From the NCBI GenBank assembly GCA_030770425.1, contig JASJFT010000317.1, forward strand, positions 1-39,465: DNA of 39,465 bases, read 5' to 3'. The stretch comes from Darksidea phi (lineage: Eukaryota > Ascomycota > Dothideomycetes > Pleosporales > Lentitheciaceae). Shown piece by piece: positions 10,968-21,639 of the stretch. Numbering within the stretch: position 1 is the stretch's first letter; every line of letters begins with the position of its first letter. The position numbers and the translations under genes were made by a program. The notes beneath the pieces were generated by a model, which saw nothing but the letters and a program-made list of their open reading frames with translations, was not told the origin of the DNA and did not search any database.

Positions 10968-11950
10968 AGGAAAGTTGTTATACTACCGTATCTATAGATA
11001 CCTAAAGAATAGGAAAAAGTTTTAAAAGGTTTTACTAGATCTAATTATATAACTAAACTTAGTATATAAATACTCTTTTAAATTATAAAGGAACGCTTAG
11101 AGGAATTAATTAGTCTTACAACGACTAAGATTAAGGAAACTCCTAAAATACTATATCTTATTACTAAGAATTATAGTAAGTTGGTAAAGAAGTATAAGAC
11201 GTATAAGCGTCTTAAGTAACTAATAAAAAAAATTGAAAATTAGCTAATTAACTAACCCAACTATACTAACGTCTTTAGTAAGAACTTCTAGGCTAGAGGT
11301 TACCCTACGCCGAATACTAAAGAACTCCTAAAGTAAGAGGTAGTACGTAGTATTATATTTATAACTAAAGAAAAAGTCTAAAAGGAAATTAAGAAAGAAG
11401 ATACTAAAAAGAGTAAAAAGGTTATTTAATTTAAGTCTAGTTCGTCGACGGCCGTAGTTAAGTAAGAATTAGTTCTATATAATAACTACTATCTTCTTAC
11501 TTAACCGATTAAGTCCCTTATAATCTTTAATATTCGGTTTATCGACTTACGTACTAATAATACTATTATAAGGGTACCTTTTATCCGGTTATCTAACCTA
11601 AATAATATACCTCTAGGCCTAGATACGTATATAAACGACGGCGATTTCCCTACTAAGGTATTAACTAAGGTACTTCTAGAATACTTAGAGGTAGATAATA
11701 AATTCGCTTAGGTCTAGAACTACGAAGTTTTAACTATTACTTATAATAGTATTAAAATTAAAGACGATATAACCTTTACAACCGAAATTAATAACTTTAT
11801 TAATAGACTACGCGACTACTATAATCTACGTATTATAGTCTTACTAGGCGAAGCTACTAGTATAAAAAAGAATAAGGAGTCCTATCTAATAACTTTATTC
11901 TATACTTTAGCTAATAGTATAGTATATAGGTTCTAGCGGCGCTTAGGGTA
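10968..11950 (+). pseudogene. X1 first coding frame (unidentified)
   Basis: A single plus-strand frame can be followed for about 325 codons with TAA/TAG stops only. The first half is lysine-rich with repeated KK and KE pairs, suggesting a basic, possibly helical region. The second half (about 11500-11940) is nearly stop-free, with a stretch like NIRFIDLRTNN followed by RVP and an acidic segment with INRLRDYY. X2 has the same NIR-(F/L)-I-(D/N)-x-RTN and RVP pattern at about 19150-19220, so the frame was conserved between copies before decay. It runs into the A-block array at 11874, after which the frame is lost. I do not recognise the family. The start is not identifiable. Confidence 0.5.
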
Positions 11951-12230
11951 GTAGATCTAAAATAGACCTTAACGATAGTAAGGAGTTCTATCTAATAACT
12001 CTATTCTATACTTTAGCTAATAGTATAGTATTATAGATAGCGCTTAAAATAGCGAAAATAAAATAGATATTAATAGTAGTAAGGAGTTCTATTTAATAAC
12101 TCTATTCTATACTTTGGCTAATAGTATAGTATCGTAGACGGTACTCGGAATAGTAAAGAGAAATTTATTAATTATAGTAAGGAGTTATATCTAATAAGTT
12201 TATTTTATACTCTAGCTAATAGTATATTAT
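11874..12230 (+). repeat. A-block array in X1: four conserved blocks with variable spacers
   Basis: Four copies of a block of about 50 bp start at 11874, 11980, 12081 and 12179 (spacings 106, 101, 98). They are separated by dissimilar stretches of about 50 bp. Each block begins AAGGAGT and contains CTATACT and AGTATAG arms around a TTAGCTAA centre, a near-palindrome of about 23 bp; the fourth copy has changes in it. The spacings are not multiples of three, so the blocks fall in different frames and at least some are not read as protein together. The same blocks recur in X2. Confidence 0.75.
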
Positions 12231-12289
12231 ATATAGTCCTTAGGAATACCCTAACTAAAGAAGAAGAGAACGAGTTACTATTATCTCGA

Positions 12290-14030
12290 ACGTTAGTAAA
12301 GTATAGTTTAACGATAGAGACGCCTACGATACCTACGAAGAAACCGAGGCTATAGTAGACGCTTAAGATTAAAAATTCTCGCTCTTCCTAAATAGTAGTA
12401 TAGTAGAGCGAATAGAAATCCCGTATAATAGCTAAGGCGCTTAATTAGCTTAAAGAAAAAAAGACTAATATAATATTAATAAAAGACGGTAGAAATTATA
12501 AGTATAGGTCTAAGGAATTAAATTTCTTCTCCTATAATAATAGTCTCTACGAGTAGGATTACTTATTTATAGAGAGAGGTATTAGGAAGTAAAAGATAGA
12601 ATAAATAGTAGGAAGACTAGGTTAGGAAAGAGGGGTAGTATATATATATTATATAATATAAGGAACCTAATAAGATATAATAACTTAAGTATCGTTTTAA
12701 GTTTATATAATAGGTAAATAGTAAGTATTATACTATAATTTAGTATAAGGTAAAGTCGTATATAATACTATATAAATAACCTAACTAATATACGTCGTAT
12801 CTAATCCCGCTATAATTTATACTATCCTATAGAGTATATTCTTTATTAAGATTAGAGCTAGTAGTAGAAGCGATATAAGATAGTTTTATATTATAGTAAG
12901 GAATTAGGGTAAATTACTATAAGGGAAAGAAGTAAAAACTACGGTTAATTATAATAGCTCTATATAAGAGTAGCTTATATAGAATAGAATATAGTATAGT
13001 AGCTAGGAGTAGTTATATAAGCTAACCTAGTATATAAGCTAGCCTAATACTAAGTATCTAGCTATTATATAGAGAGAGTCCCTAGTATAGACTACCTAGG
13101 GACTAGGCTTAATTAAACGTTTCCCTATTTTCTTAGTATTACCGCGTTAACTATAGCTTTTAGGGAATCTCCTTATTAAATAGAGTCCTAAAGCGTTTTA
13201 TTATATAGATAGCTATAATATTTTTAATTATCTATAAGGGCGAGTAAAGTTATCTTACTAATTAGACGGTCTATAAAGGATTTTAACTAATTAGATTATA
13301 TAATATCTTATTTAGCTAGCTTACGTAAGCCGTCTAATTTCTTTTACTAAGCGTCTAATCTAAAAGAGAAGAGTAAAGAGGAAGAAGTAAGCGCCTAGTT
13401 ATATAATAGCGCGCTAGCCTATAACCTACCTACTTAGTAGGGTTACTTAAAATATAAACTCTTACCTAAACCCTCTTTATATTCCTTCTCTTTAGTCTAA
13501 AGCGTCGCGACGACGTAAGTAATTATTTTAGGCTATCTATTCGTCTACGCCTATATCTAGCGCTCTAGTTATCTTAACTATATATTAACTACGCTACGTC
13601 CCTACCTATAGTTTATAAAATAGCGCCCCCTAGTTATATATAATACGATCTATATATATATAGCTCGCGGCCTAGTAGTAATAACGAATATCTAGTACTA
13701 TATATAGGAAGAGATAGGATAGTAGGAATCTATTCTATATATAGAAAGAATATTTATATAGTCTTTTAGATTAAGCTAGAGGAAATCGATACTATTATCT
13801 TAGATATAGCCTATAAGATAGTAGAGGACTCTAGCGAAGTAAGTACCGTATAAGAAAATAGTTAGTTAAGTCGATAGAAGAAAGTATATACTTATATAGT
13901 ACGTTAACTACGAATAGGCTCTTCGTAGATAGTTACTTCTTACTTTAGAACTAGTAATACTATCGTACCCTCTCTATATATTAACGAGGCGATACTCGAG
14001 GTAATAAACTCGGCGCGTTAGGAACTTATA
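12290..14030 (+). pseudogene. X1 middle region, weak coding traces
   Basis: From about 12300 to 12620 one plus-strand frame carries a basic and acidic mix (TPTIPTKKPRL, later KDGRNYKYRSKELNFF) with scattered TAA/TAG stops. From about 12650 to 14030 I see glutamine-codon-derived stops, short direct repetitions such as AGCTAACCTAGTATATAAG near 13018, and no frame I would defend. X2 is much shorter than X1 here, so this part may be an insertion in X1 or a deletion in X2. Confidence 0.3.
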
Positions 14031-15770
14031 TTTAACTACGTAGTATATAATATTAACCCTTCTATAAAGCTTAAATTAGAGGATAGTTTAACTTCTATTA
14101 AACGTCTACTAACGACTTCGCCAGCTTAATTAATAGTAAGTACGGTAGTAAGTAAAATAATACGCGTGACTCTCCTAGATAACCCCCTACCTATTACGAA
14201 TCTTAGAACTATTAATATTTATATTATAATTAATAATACTATAGATACCTTCCGCTTTTCTATCTATCTAACCTACGATAATAAAGTCTAGTCTACTAAT
14301 CGGACTAAGCCTATTACTACTAGTTATATTAACTTCGACTACTTTAATAAGGTAATATTTAGGATTATAAAGAATTCTAAAAGGAAGATTATAAACGTAG
14401 TTATAATAGCTATAGATAACTATATACGAAACTAATACGAGCTTAAAGTAGTACTAAACGATTTTATAAATAGTATTAGAAGAGGTCCTAATTTTAAGAT
14501 ACGTTTATTAGATACTAAAGATAAAGACGGACGGTATTATATAGAGTCTCGATTCCTAAGCTTAGTACTAAAATAACTAAAACGGCCTATAAGAGGTCGA
14601 AAACGGATAGTAAATAAGAACGAGAGTAAGAGCGAGGACTAACTACTTAGTATATATTATATTAAATTATACTATTATATATAGTATAATTCTAATCTAG
14701 ACCTTATAGATCCCTCTTACCTATACCCGCCTATAAAAGCCGGCGATAAGGGACTACCTAGTAAGTATTATATTAAAGTATACTATCGCGTATAGTATAA
14801 TTCTAATTTAAATCTTATAGATCCCTCTTATCTATACCTACCTATAAAAGTCGATAATAAGGGACTACCTAATAAGTATTATATCGAAGTATACTATCGC
14901 GTATAGTATAATTCTAACCTAAATCTTATAGATCCCTCTTATCTATATCTATCTACGAAAGCCGGCGATAAGGGACTACTTAGTAAGTATTATATCGAAG
15001 TATACTATCGCGTATAGTATAATTCTAATCTTATTCTTATAGACCCCTCTTATCTATACCCGTCTATAAAAGTCGGTAATATAGGACTACTTAATAAGTA
15101 TTATATTAAAGTATACTATCGTATATAATATAATTCTAATCTTATTCTTATAGACCTCTCTTATCTATACCCGCCTACGAAAGCTAATAATAAGGGACTA
15201 TTTAGTAAGTATTATATCGAAGTATACTATTATATATAGTATAATTCTAATCTTAACCCTATAGATACTCTATTTCTACTCCTACCTATAAATATTACTA
15301 GCGTAACCTCTTTTCTAAAATTAACGAAAGCTATTAAGAGTATAGACCCTCTATCTACCTAAGTCCCGCGAAAGAAGCCTATAACTAGATAGTCGAATAT
15401 AAATACTAGTATATTAGCTACTACTATCCTACTAGACGCCGGTAGCTATAGCTTAAAGTTACCTACCTAAGAAGATAATAATAGTTTACTATTATACTAA
15501 CTTACTACGTAGAGCTTAGGATATAAGGAAGAGAACTACGGCGGCTAGTATAGTAGTAAAGTCTTATTATTAGAAGAATTATTAAGCGAAGAAGAGGAGA
15601 TTCTAATTAAGTACGATACTCTAGAGGTAGGAGCTCTTAAAGAAGAGAAGAATATATTTATAGAGGAAGAGGATAATATTAATAGAGTAATACTACGATT
15701 ATAAGTTAATAATACTATCGAGTATAGTACGGATTAATCGAATAATAACTAATAGTAATAGTATATTAGC
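14030..15770 (+). pseudogene. X1 second coding frame with five 37-residue repeats and an acidic tail (unidentified)
   Basis: This is the best-preserved frame of the X family, about 580 codons on the plus strand. Only about nine stops lie between 14030 and 15260, all TAA/TAG. The first 200 codons form a mixed-charge domain with NPLPITNLRT and, later, GPNFKIRLLDTKDKDGRYY and a basic RPIRGRKR patch. X2 has a counterpart (DPTTITNYRT at about 20620). Then come five tandem 37-residue units (14670-15224) sharing YNSNL, DPSYL, a GDKGLP-like turn and KYYI(K/E)V. After the repeats the frame becomes very acidic (a run of EEEE with IKYDTLEVGALKEEK near 15590-15660). It resembles a structural, gag-like or protein-binding protein more than an enzyme, but that is only an impression. 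Confidence 0.55.
14670..15224 (+). repeat. B array in X1: five 111-bp (37-codon) tandem units
   Basis: Unit starts fall at 14670, 14781, 14892, 15003 and 15114, exactly 111 bp apart, with partial units on both sides (a sixth start at 15225). Each starts with a hairpin-capable stretch, TATACTAT-(5 nt)-ATAGTATA, of which the loop is CGCGT or TATAT. The exact in-phase spacing indicates selection on protein before decay or recent amplification. Confidence 0.92.
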
Positions 15771-17960
15771 TAAACTTAATAATTTAAAAGCGGGCGTTAA
15801 GGTAATATACGTTAATTATCTTAAGTAAAGGTCGACTATAAATACGTTTAGCGTTTTATTAAAGCGATTAAGGGAGTAATCTAAGTTAGTAGATTACTAT
15901 ATTAAGGTACTATCTAAGCTAGGGTAGAACCTAGACTTTAGGTTAATAGCCTACTAGATAGTTAGTATTAACGTTTAGTATAGAATAGTATTCGGGCCTA
16001 AAAGGGTAAATATATAAGCTAATATAATAGATCTAGGTAAGACTATATAAGTCCTAAGTACTTATACCCTTAACCTTATACTATATATAGAACTAGTAGG
16101 ATATAAACTTTAATTAAACTAACGACCTAGTCTCGACCTAATAGGTATATTTAAGGAACGCTTACTATAAATTAGAGTATTATTTATCTTAATATTATTA
16201 TAAGACCTCTACGTATAGATACGAGACTAGAAAAAGATAATATAGAATAGTCTATTACTTAGGAATATAAATATTAAATAACGTCCCTACCTCGTTATAC
16301 TCTACGAGTAAAAGGGGGCGAAGATTATATACGCTTATAATAGGTATATAAATAGAATCTACTATTCTCTATCTAAGAAAGACTAGATAAAGATTCTTCC
16401 TATACCTAACTAGAATAGAAATACTTATTTAGTATATACTTATCCTAACGAACTTATCTTAAAGGACGTTAAATAGACTAATAACGACGACTAGACGGTA
16501 TATAGCGACGTAACTATCTTAAAGCTAAGTTTAATAAGTACGCGATTTATTATTATAATAATAAACGTATCCTAGTACTTATAAGTCTATTAGGTTATTT
16601 TAAAGAATATATCCCCTTAGTTTAAGCTTCGGGCTTACTACGTTAAATTTACGAGAGACTATTCTAGAAATACGAAGAAGATCGCCTAGTATAGAGCGAA
16701 TTACTAGAAGTATCTTAATAGTTAACTAATTAGCGCTACTAAACTAAAGCTTAAGTTAAATAGTACTCCGCCTAAAATAATAGAGAAGGAAGAGAAGGTA
16801 TACCTATTAATAAAGGGGTAAAATAGTAAATAACCTAATTAGGTAACGCGTACAGCCTAATAGATAGATACTAAAGAGAAGAAGTACTCGATACTTATAG
16901 TTATTAATTAATACTATATAAGCTAGGTCGTAATTAACGAGCTATACTCGTAGGGGTTAGAAGAGACTATTATATATATATAAATTATAAACCCGCTTAA
17001 GTACTAATCTAATTTAAGCCTAATACCTTCGTTTACGGGAATTATAGGCTTAGTACTATTAAATAGTATTAATACTATTATAGTTTTCGCTATAAAATAT
17101 ATTCTAGGACGCGAAGAGGCCTATATCTAGAATCCTATTATTAAGAAACTTAGTAATATTAATAAGAAGGGCTTTACTAAGAAATAGTCTAAGTTCGAAA
17201 CTAGTATAAGAGGGGTAAACTAGGACGTACCTATTAAATAACTACTTAGGAATAATAAGAATATAAAGAAACTATTTAATATCTTTATTATTATTCTTAG
17301 GGAGTTTTTTATCGTAAGAGACTACGCGTTAGTAGATTATTAGGATAAAGTTCTAAATCTCCTAAATAAGAAGCTCGAGAAGAAACTACTTATTATTAAG
17401 TATTACGACGAATACGAACTAAGTCTATACTAGATTAAATAAACTATAAAGACGAGTCGTAGATAAGCCTACTAAGCTTAAATATTTAAATAGAAAGCTA
17501 ATAGTTAGAAGGGCCCGAAGCCTAAGATACCGACTATAGAAACGACTAATAGGCTAAATTACTAGCGATATAAACTTCTATCGACCTTCCCTAATATTTA
17601 TAATACTATCTATACTTAGTAAAAGAAGAATCTAAATAAGCTAGGAATTATAGAACCTATATTACGCTAGCGTAAGAGCTTAAATACGGATAATAATACG
17701 CTAGAGCGGGCTATTAGTAATCTACTTTCGATTCGGGAATTATTTATCTAGTAGTACGTAGATAATATCTATATAGAGTCTAAGAAGATATATTATTATA
17801 TAGCTAAAGCTAGGCTTATATATATAACTTAATCGATAATAAAGTATCTAATTATAAGAGGTATATAGCTCTACTATCTAAATAAGTATATCTAGACCTT
17901 AAACTTACGTATAGTTAAGGCTATCGCGTATACCGTAAGTAGAAATACTATATAGGATTA
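15721..17960 (+). pseudogene. X1 third coding frame (unidentified, heavily decayed)
   Basis: A plus-strand frame shifted by one from the preceding gene can be followed for over 700 codons but holds about 59 TAA/TAG stops, so coding is less certain. In its favour, it has stretches that read like protein (SLDLIGIFKERLL, LILKDVK, PSFTGIIGLVLLNS, VRDYALVDY, NLLSIRELF). It also has fewer stops than the neighbouring frame over the same first 110 codons (8 against 15). I looked for reverse transcriptase, integrase, helicase and transposase motifs and saw none that hold up. The start lies near the end of the acidic frame, either as a separate gene or after a frameshift. Confidence 0.35.
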
Positions 17961-17989
17961 ATATTATCGCCTATAATACTAACGAGAAT

Positions 17990-18440
17990 ATAGACTTTTA
18001 TAAAGGAGTTTAAACCTATAATAGTTACTTTCGTATTTAACTCGTTAACCCGCGATACTAAGGTCGCTTAGTAGGATTAAGTATAGGATAAGAAGAAGAA
18101 TAGGCGCGCTAACCGCTATTAGCTTATAGTAGCTAGTTTAAAGATTATTTACTAATTACTTAACTTAGTTAAAGGGTACGTCTTAGAGGTAATAGAACTA
18201 TACTCTATTAATACTAAGATCGTATAGAGCGCGTACTACTAATACTATATTAAATAAGAAGTATTAGTAGTAAAGGTAAATTTACTAGTACGCGGCTTAT
18301 CTTTTATAAAAGAGACGATTATATATAAGAACGAGATAAAGAATATCTTCGCCTTATAACTAAAGATAGTATAGACTAGTAAGCTAATTAAGGAGAATAA
18401 AAAGCTTACTAATAAAGTAATAGATAAAAAGAAGATCTAA
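17990..18440 (+). pseudogene. X1 fourth coding frame (unidentified, basic)
   Basis: About 150 codons on the plus strand with few stops, in a different frame from the preceding segment. It reads FIKEFKPIIVTFVFNSLTRD, then a DKKKNRRANRY basic patch, then hydrophobic-basic alternation (LVKGYVLEVIELYSI, LVRGLSFIKETIIYK). It ends in a lysine-rich tail near 18440. It could be the C-terminal part of the preceding frame after a shift or a separate small gene. Confidence 0.4.
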
Positions 18441-19119
18441 GTAGGCGAGATAAGTAGTAAAATAGTAAGCGATATATATAGTAGTAGATTATAAATATAT
18501 TAGTTAATCCGATTATTTTAACCTAAAACCGTAAGAAAGCCCTATTTAGATAGTATTTTATAAGGGCTAAGAGTATTAAGATAGTATACTAAGAACTTTA
18601 GTTACGCTTTTACCCTACTCTATTATTCGCCCTCTACTACTACTTAGGTTAATAGTATTACCTCTTTTTAATATACGGTTCTACTAATTACTATTATACT
18701 TATATCTTTAGAATTCTTACTATATAGCTACGTATACTCTATTCCTATATCTATCTTACTACCGTCGTATCTATACCGTATTCGTTGCTCGGTTTCCTCC
18801 TACCCGCCCTACTTACCTACTATAATAAAGAAAGTAGTCTTAAAAGCTAGCTTCGTACTTATTCTAACTATATTAGTATCTTTAATAATAACTTTAGCAC
18901 CTATAGTTATCCTTTATTAAGCTTAGAGTATTAATAACTAAAAGTAAGGGCCTATATAGAGTATAGGGGTTAATAAGACTATATAGGAAGAAAATATATA
19001 GAAAGAAAAGACTAAAGAGATAGAAGAAGCTACGATTATTTAGCTTAGGGCTAATATATTAAAGGCTATAACTAGGTAAGAATCTATAATAATATGATAC
19101 GCTTCTATAGGTATCGGCT

Positions 19120-19420
19120 TTATATAGTAATTATTATCTATTTACTTAATAAATTATATCCCTTATATTCTTTAATATCCGATTAATTAACTCGCGTACT
19201 AACTATATTATACTAAGGGTACCTATTTATAGGCTCCTCGACGAAGCTATTATATATCTAGACTAAGATATATATATAGGCGGTAGTAATATATTCTTAA
19301 TACGCTCTCCTACTCTATCTATTAGAATAGAAACGTAGATATAGCGAATATTATCGGAATTCTATACTTTAGCTAATAGTATAGTACTATAGGTTCTAGT
19401 AGTACTCTATATAAGTATAG
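19120..19420 (+). pseudogene. X2 first coding frame, shortened (unidentified)
   Basis: Plus-strand frame of about 100 codons matching the end of the X1 first frame: FFNIRLINSRTN, then LRVPIYRLL, then a degraded acidic segment, running directly into the first A block (EFYTLANSIV). About 60 residues present in X1 between RVP and the first block are missing or unrecognisable, so this copy carries a deletion. Stops are TAA/TAG only. Confidence 0.42.
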
Positions 19421-19710
19421 TCGTATTCTAAATAATTATAGTAAGGAGTTCTATCTAATAACTTTATTCTATACTATAGCTAATAGTATATTCTCTATAG
19501 AGATATCCTAATAGATTATTATTAGTAATAATAATTATAGTAAGGAGCTCTATCTAAAAACTTTATTTCGTATTATAGCTAATAGTACGTAGTATAGAGA
19601 TAATAGTATACTTATAAATAAGATACCCTCGTCGATAATTATAGGCGACTACGATTATAGTAAAGGAGTTATACCTAATAGCCGTAATATATACTCTAGC
19701 CGATAGTACG
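19347..19710 (+). repeat. A-block array in X2
   Basis: Four copies of the X1 A block: a truncated first copy near 19350, then starts near 19443, 19542 and 19663. The AAGGAG opening (not seen in the truncated first copy) and the AGCTAATAGTA core are kept while the spacers differ from each other and from those in X1. The last copy is the most degraded. Confidence 0.7.
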
Positions 19711-19719
19711 TTATAAACG

Positions 19720-20440
19720 ACGATATATTAATCTATTATTAGTACTTCTATAACCTAGTTATTACTCCTAGAGATTAATTAGGGCTATTTAACGTTCCTA
19801 CTACCCCCTAGTAGTAATAAATCGGGAGTAATTAGGCTAAAAAGGAGCGTATAGGGGTATAAAAAGAAGAGAGTAGAAGTACTTTAAGGAAGAATTAATT
19901 CTATAAGTAAAAAAAAAAATATTTATTAACTTAGGTTCGTTTTTCGGCCCGGCGCCGCGCTATTATTATATTAACTAGGTTATTTTAGCGGCCCTATAAG
20001 TCTACTATTAAGAGTTTTTAATAATAAGCCCTAGGCTAAAGTACTTATAGGTATATCTACTATAGTACTTATCTATAGTACTACGCGGCGTATTTTAGAT
20101 AGGAGTTTTATAGAGTAAGGAAATAGATATATCCTATTAATAAGTATACCCTATCCGTAAGCGCGTAAGTATAGGGTAATAAAATAAGGTATTAGAACGT
20201 TAGTATAAATAGAATAGTAGGGGCTCGCTATACTAGCGACCTATATAAATCTACCTCTACTAGTACTACTCTATATTATATTAATACGTATCTCCTTTAG
20301 AACTAAGAGTTAAATAAGAGACGAGAGTATATAGCCTTACTAAGATATTATATAGGTTATTAAAAGAGATAACTATTCGTAGTAGTAAACTATAGTACTA
20401 TTAAGTAGTACTATTATTACTATACCTAGATTATATACTA
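19720..20440. other. X2 interior with no defensible frame
   Basis: AT-rich, RIP-mutated. A short island around 19946-19962 (GGCCCGGCGCCGCGC) is GC-rich because it has CpG, CpC and GpC but no CpA or TpG to mutate. I see no gene. Confidence 0.45.
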
Positions 20441-20449
20441 ATAAAGCGC

Positions 20450-21290
20450 GAAATTCTCTTACCTATTACTATAAGGATTACGGTCTCGACCCTCCTATAA
20501 AACTTAAGCCCGACGACTACTTAACTCTTAATAAGTATCTACTAATAAGTTTATTAACTCGATTAGAGGTAACTTAGTAGTTAGTAAAATAGTATACGTA
20601 ATACTACTAGGCGATCCTACTACTATTACTAACTATAGGACCGTTATTATCTACGTTATAATTAGTAATATTACGTAGACTATCTACTCTCCCGTTTAAA
20701 AGGCCTATCTTAGTAAGACGTAGTCGACTAATTAGAGTAAGATTATTATAGCTAGCGATAGTCGGTACGTATTATATTAAAGTATACTATTATATATAGT
20801 ATAATTCTAACCTAAACTTTATAAACCCTTAGCTTCTATCCTCGCCTCTAAGCGCCGGCGATAGCGGACTATTTAATATATATTATATCGAAGTATACTA
20901 TTATATATAGTATAATTCTAACCTAAACTTTATAGACCTATTACTTCTATCCTTACCTCTAAGCGCCGGTAATAGCGGACTACTTAATATATATTATATC
21001 GAAGTATACTATCGCGTATAGTATAATTCTAACCTAGACTTTATAGACCTATTACTTCTATTCTTATCTCTAAGCGCTGGCGATAGCGGACTACTTAATA
21101 TATATTATATTAAAGTATACTATCGCGTATAGTATAATTCTAACCTAGACTTTATAGACCTATTACTTCTATCCTTACCTCTAAGCGCCGGTAATAGCGG
21201 ACTACTTAGTATATATTATATTAAAGTATACTATTACGTATAGTAGAATTCTAAAGGACCGACTAATATAAACTAAGCCTATACCCTCCC
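20450..21290 (+). pseudogene. X2 second coding frame with four 37-residue repeats (unidentified)
   Basis: Counterpart of the X1 frame at 14030-15260. It starts with YGLDPPIKLKPDDYLTLNKY, matching a YNINPSIKLKLEDSLT stretch in X1. A shift follows, then VILLGDPTTITNYRT (X1: VTLLDNPLPITNLRT). The conserved domain then decays before the B array (20785-21229), whose units read YNSNLNFIDLLLLS, an AGNSGLL-like turn, then YYIEV. Unlike X1 the units lack the DPSYL segment and have a leucine-rich one. The acidic tail seen in X1 is not present directly after the array. Confidence 0.48.
20785..21228 (+). repeat. B array in X2: four 111-bp (37-codon) tandem units
   Basis: Unit starts at 20785, 20896, 21007 and 21118, exactly 111 bp apart; a partial fifth unit starts at 21229. 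Each begins with TATACTAT-(5 nt)-ATAGTATA or a close variant. Units are more alike within this array than to X1 units. Confidence 0.92.
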
Positions 21291-21295
21291 CGATC

Positions 21296-21565
21296 CTTAT
21301 TAATAGGATATCTAAGTAAACCTAAGTTAATAAACTAAGCCTAAAGCTTATAGAAGGTTTAAAGATTCGCTCTTTAAGATAGCGCTCTATTATCTTCTAC
21401 CCTATAAGAGGTATAGCGCCCTCTCTAACCCTTATTAATAGAATACCTAAGTAAACCTAAGTTAATAAACCGAGCCTAAAGCCTATAGAAGGTCTAAAGG
21501 ATACGCTCTTTAAGATAGCGCTCTATTATCTTCTACCCTACGAGGGGTATATTAGACTATACCGT
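21296..21565 (+). repeat. 135-bp direct tandem duplication
   Basis: Two adjacent copies begin CTTATTAATAG at 21296 and 21431, offset 135 bp (45 codons), and differ by transitions. Both contain a CGCTCTTTAAGATAGCGCTC stretch. Placed right after the X2 B array, it may be a further in-frame repeat of the same protein. Nothing recognisable lies between 21566 and 21640. Confidence 0.8.
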
Positions 21566-21639
21566 CTTAAGCTAAAAGAAAAGTATACTATATTTCTTCT
21601 AGCTATATCTCTTCTTTATAACTAGAATCTAGATCCGGA

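Larger units (their letters stand above)
10770..18480 (+). repeat. X1: long copy of an unidentified repeated coding family
   Basis: About 7.7 kb, related to a shorter copy from about 18600 to 21290. Both begin near a CTTTTTAATATA-containing stretch (10830 and 18655). They share, in order, a conserved frame with an RVP motif, an array of palindrome-bearing blocks, a second conserved frame, and a 37-codon tandem repeat array. I found no LTRs, no reverse transcriptase YxDD motif and no terminal inverted repeats, so the class is unknown. Plus-strand coding is inferred from long frames with few stops (about 11500-11940 and 14030-15260). It may be one long gene broken by shifts or several genes. 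Confidence 0.6.
18600..21290 (+). repeat. X2: shorter copy of the unidentified family
   Basis: Colinear with X1 but about 2.7 kb long. The matching landmarks are the 5' pyrimidine-rich stretch (18620-18830 against 10770-10990), the NIRLINSRTN/RVP frame (19150-19220), the A blocks (19347-19710), the NYRT frame (20450-20760) and the B array (20785-21229). Most of X1 between about 13000 and 14000 has no counterpart. The repeat units themselves have diverged from X1 units while keeping their length and hairpin, so the two arrays amplified separately. Everything is RIP-saturated. Confidence 0.62.

Noticed and set aside
11874..12230. CRISPR-like repeat and spacer array
   Set aside because: The surroundings are fungal RIP-mutated repeats. 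Blocks are longer and less exact than CRISPR repeats, there are only four, and no cas-like gene is present.
15721..17960. Reverse transcriptase in X1 from the string YVDN near 17755
   Set aside because: There are no supporting RT motifs around it and the fourth residue is asparagine in a context without the usual flanking hydrophobic strand.
19946..19962. GC-rich island as a promoter or CpG island
   Set aside because: Only about 16 bp long and explained by the absence of CpA/TpG in the original sequence; no gene follows.
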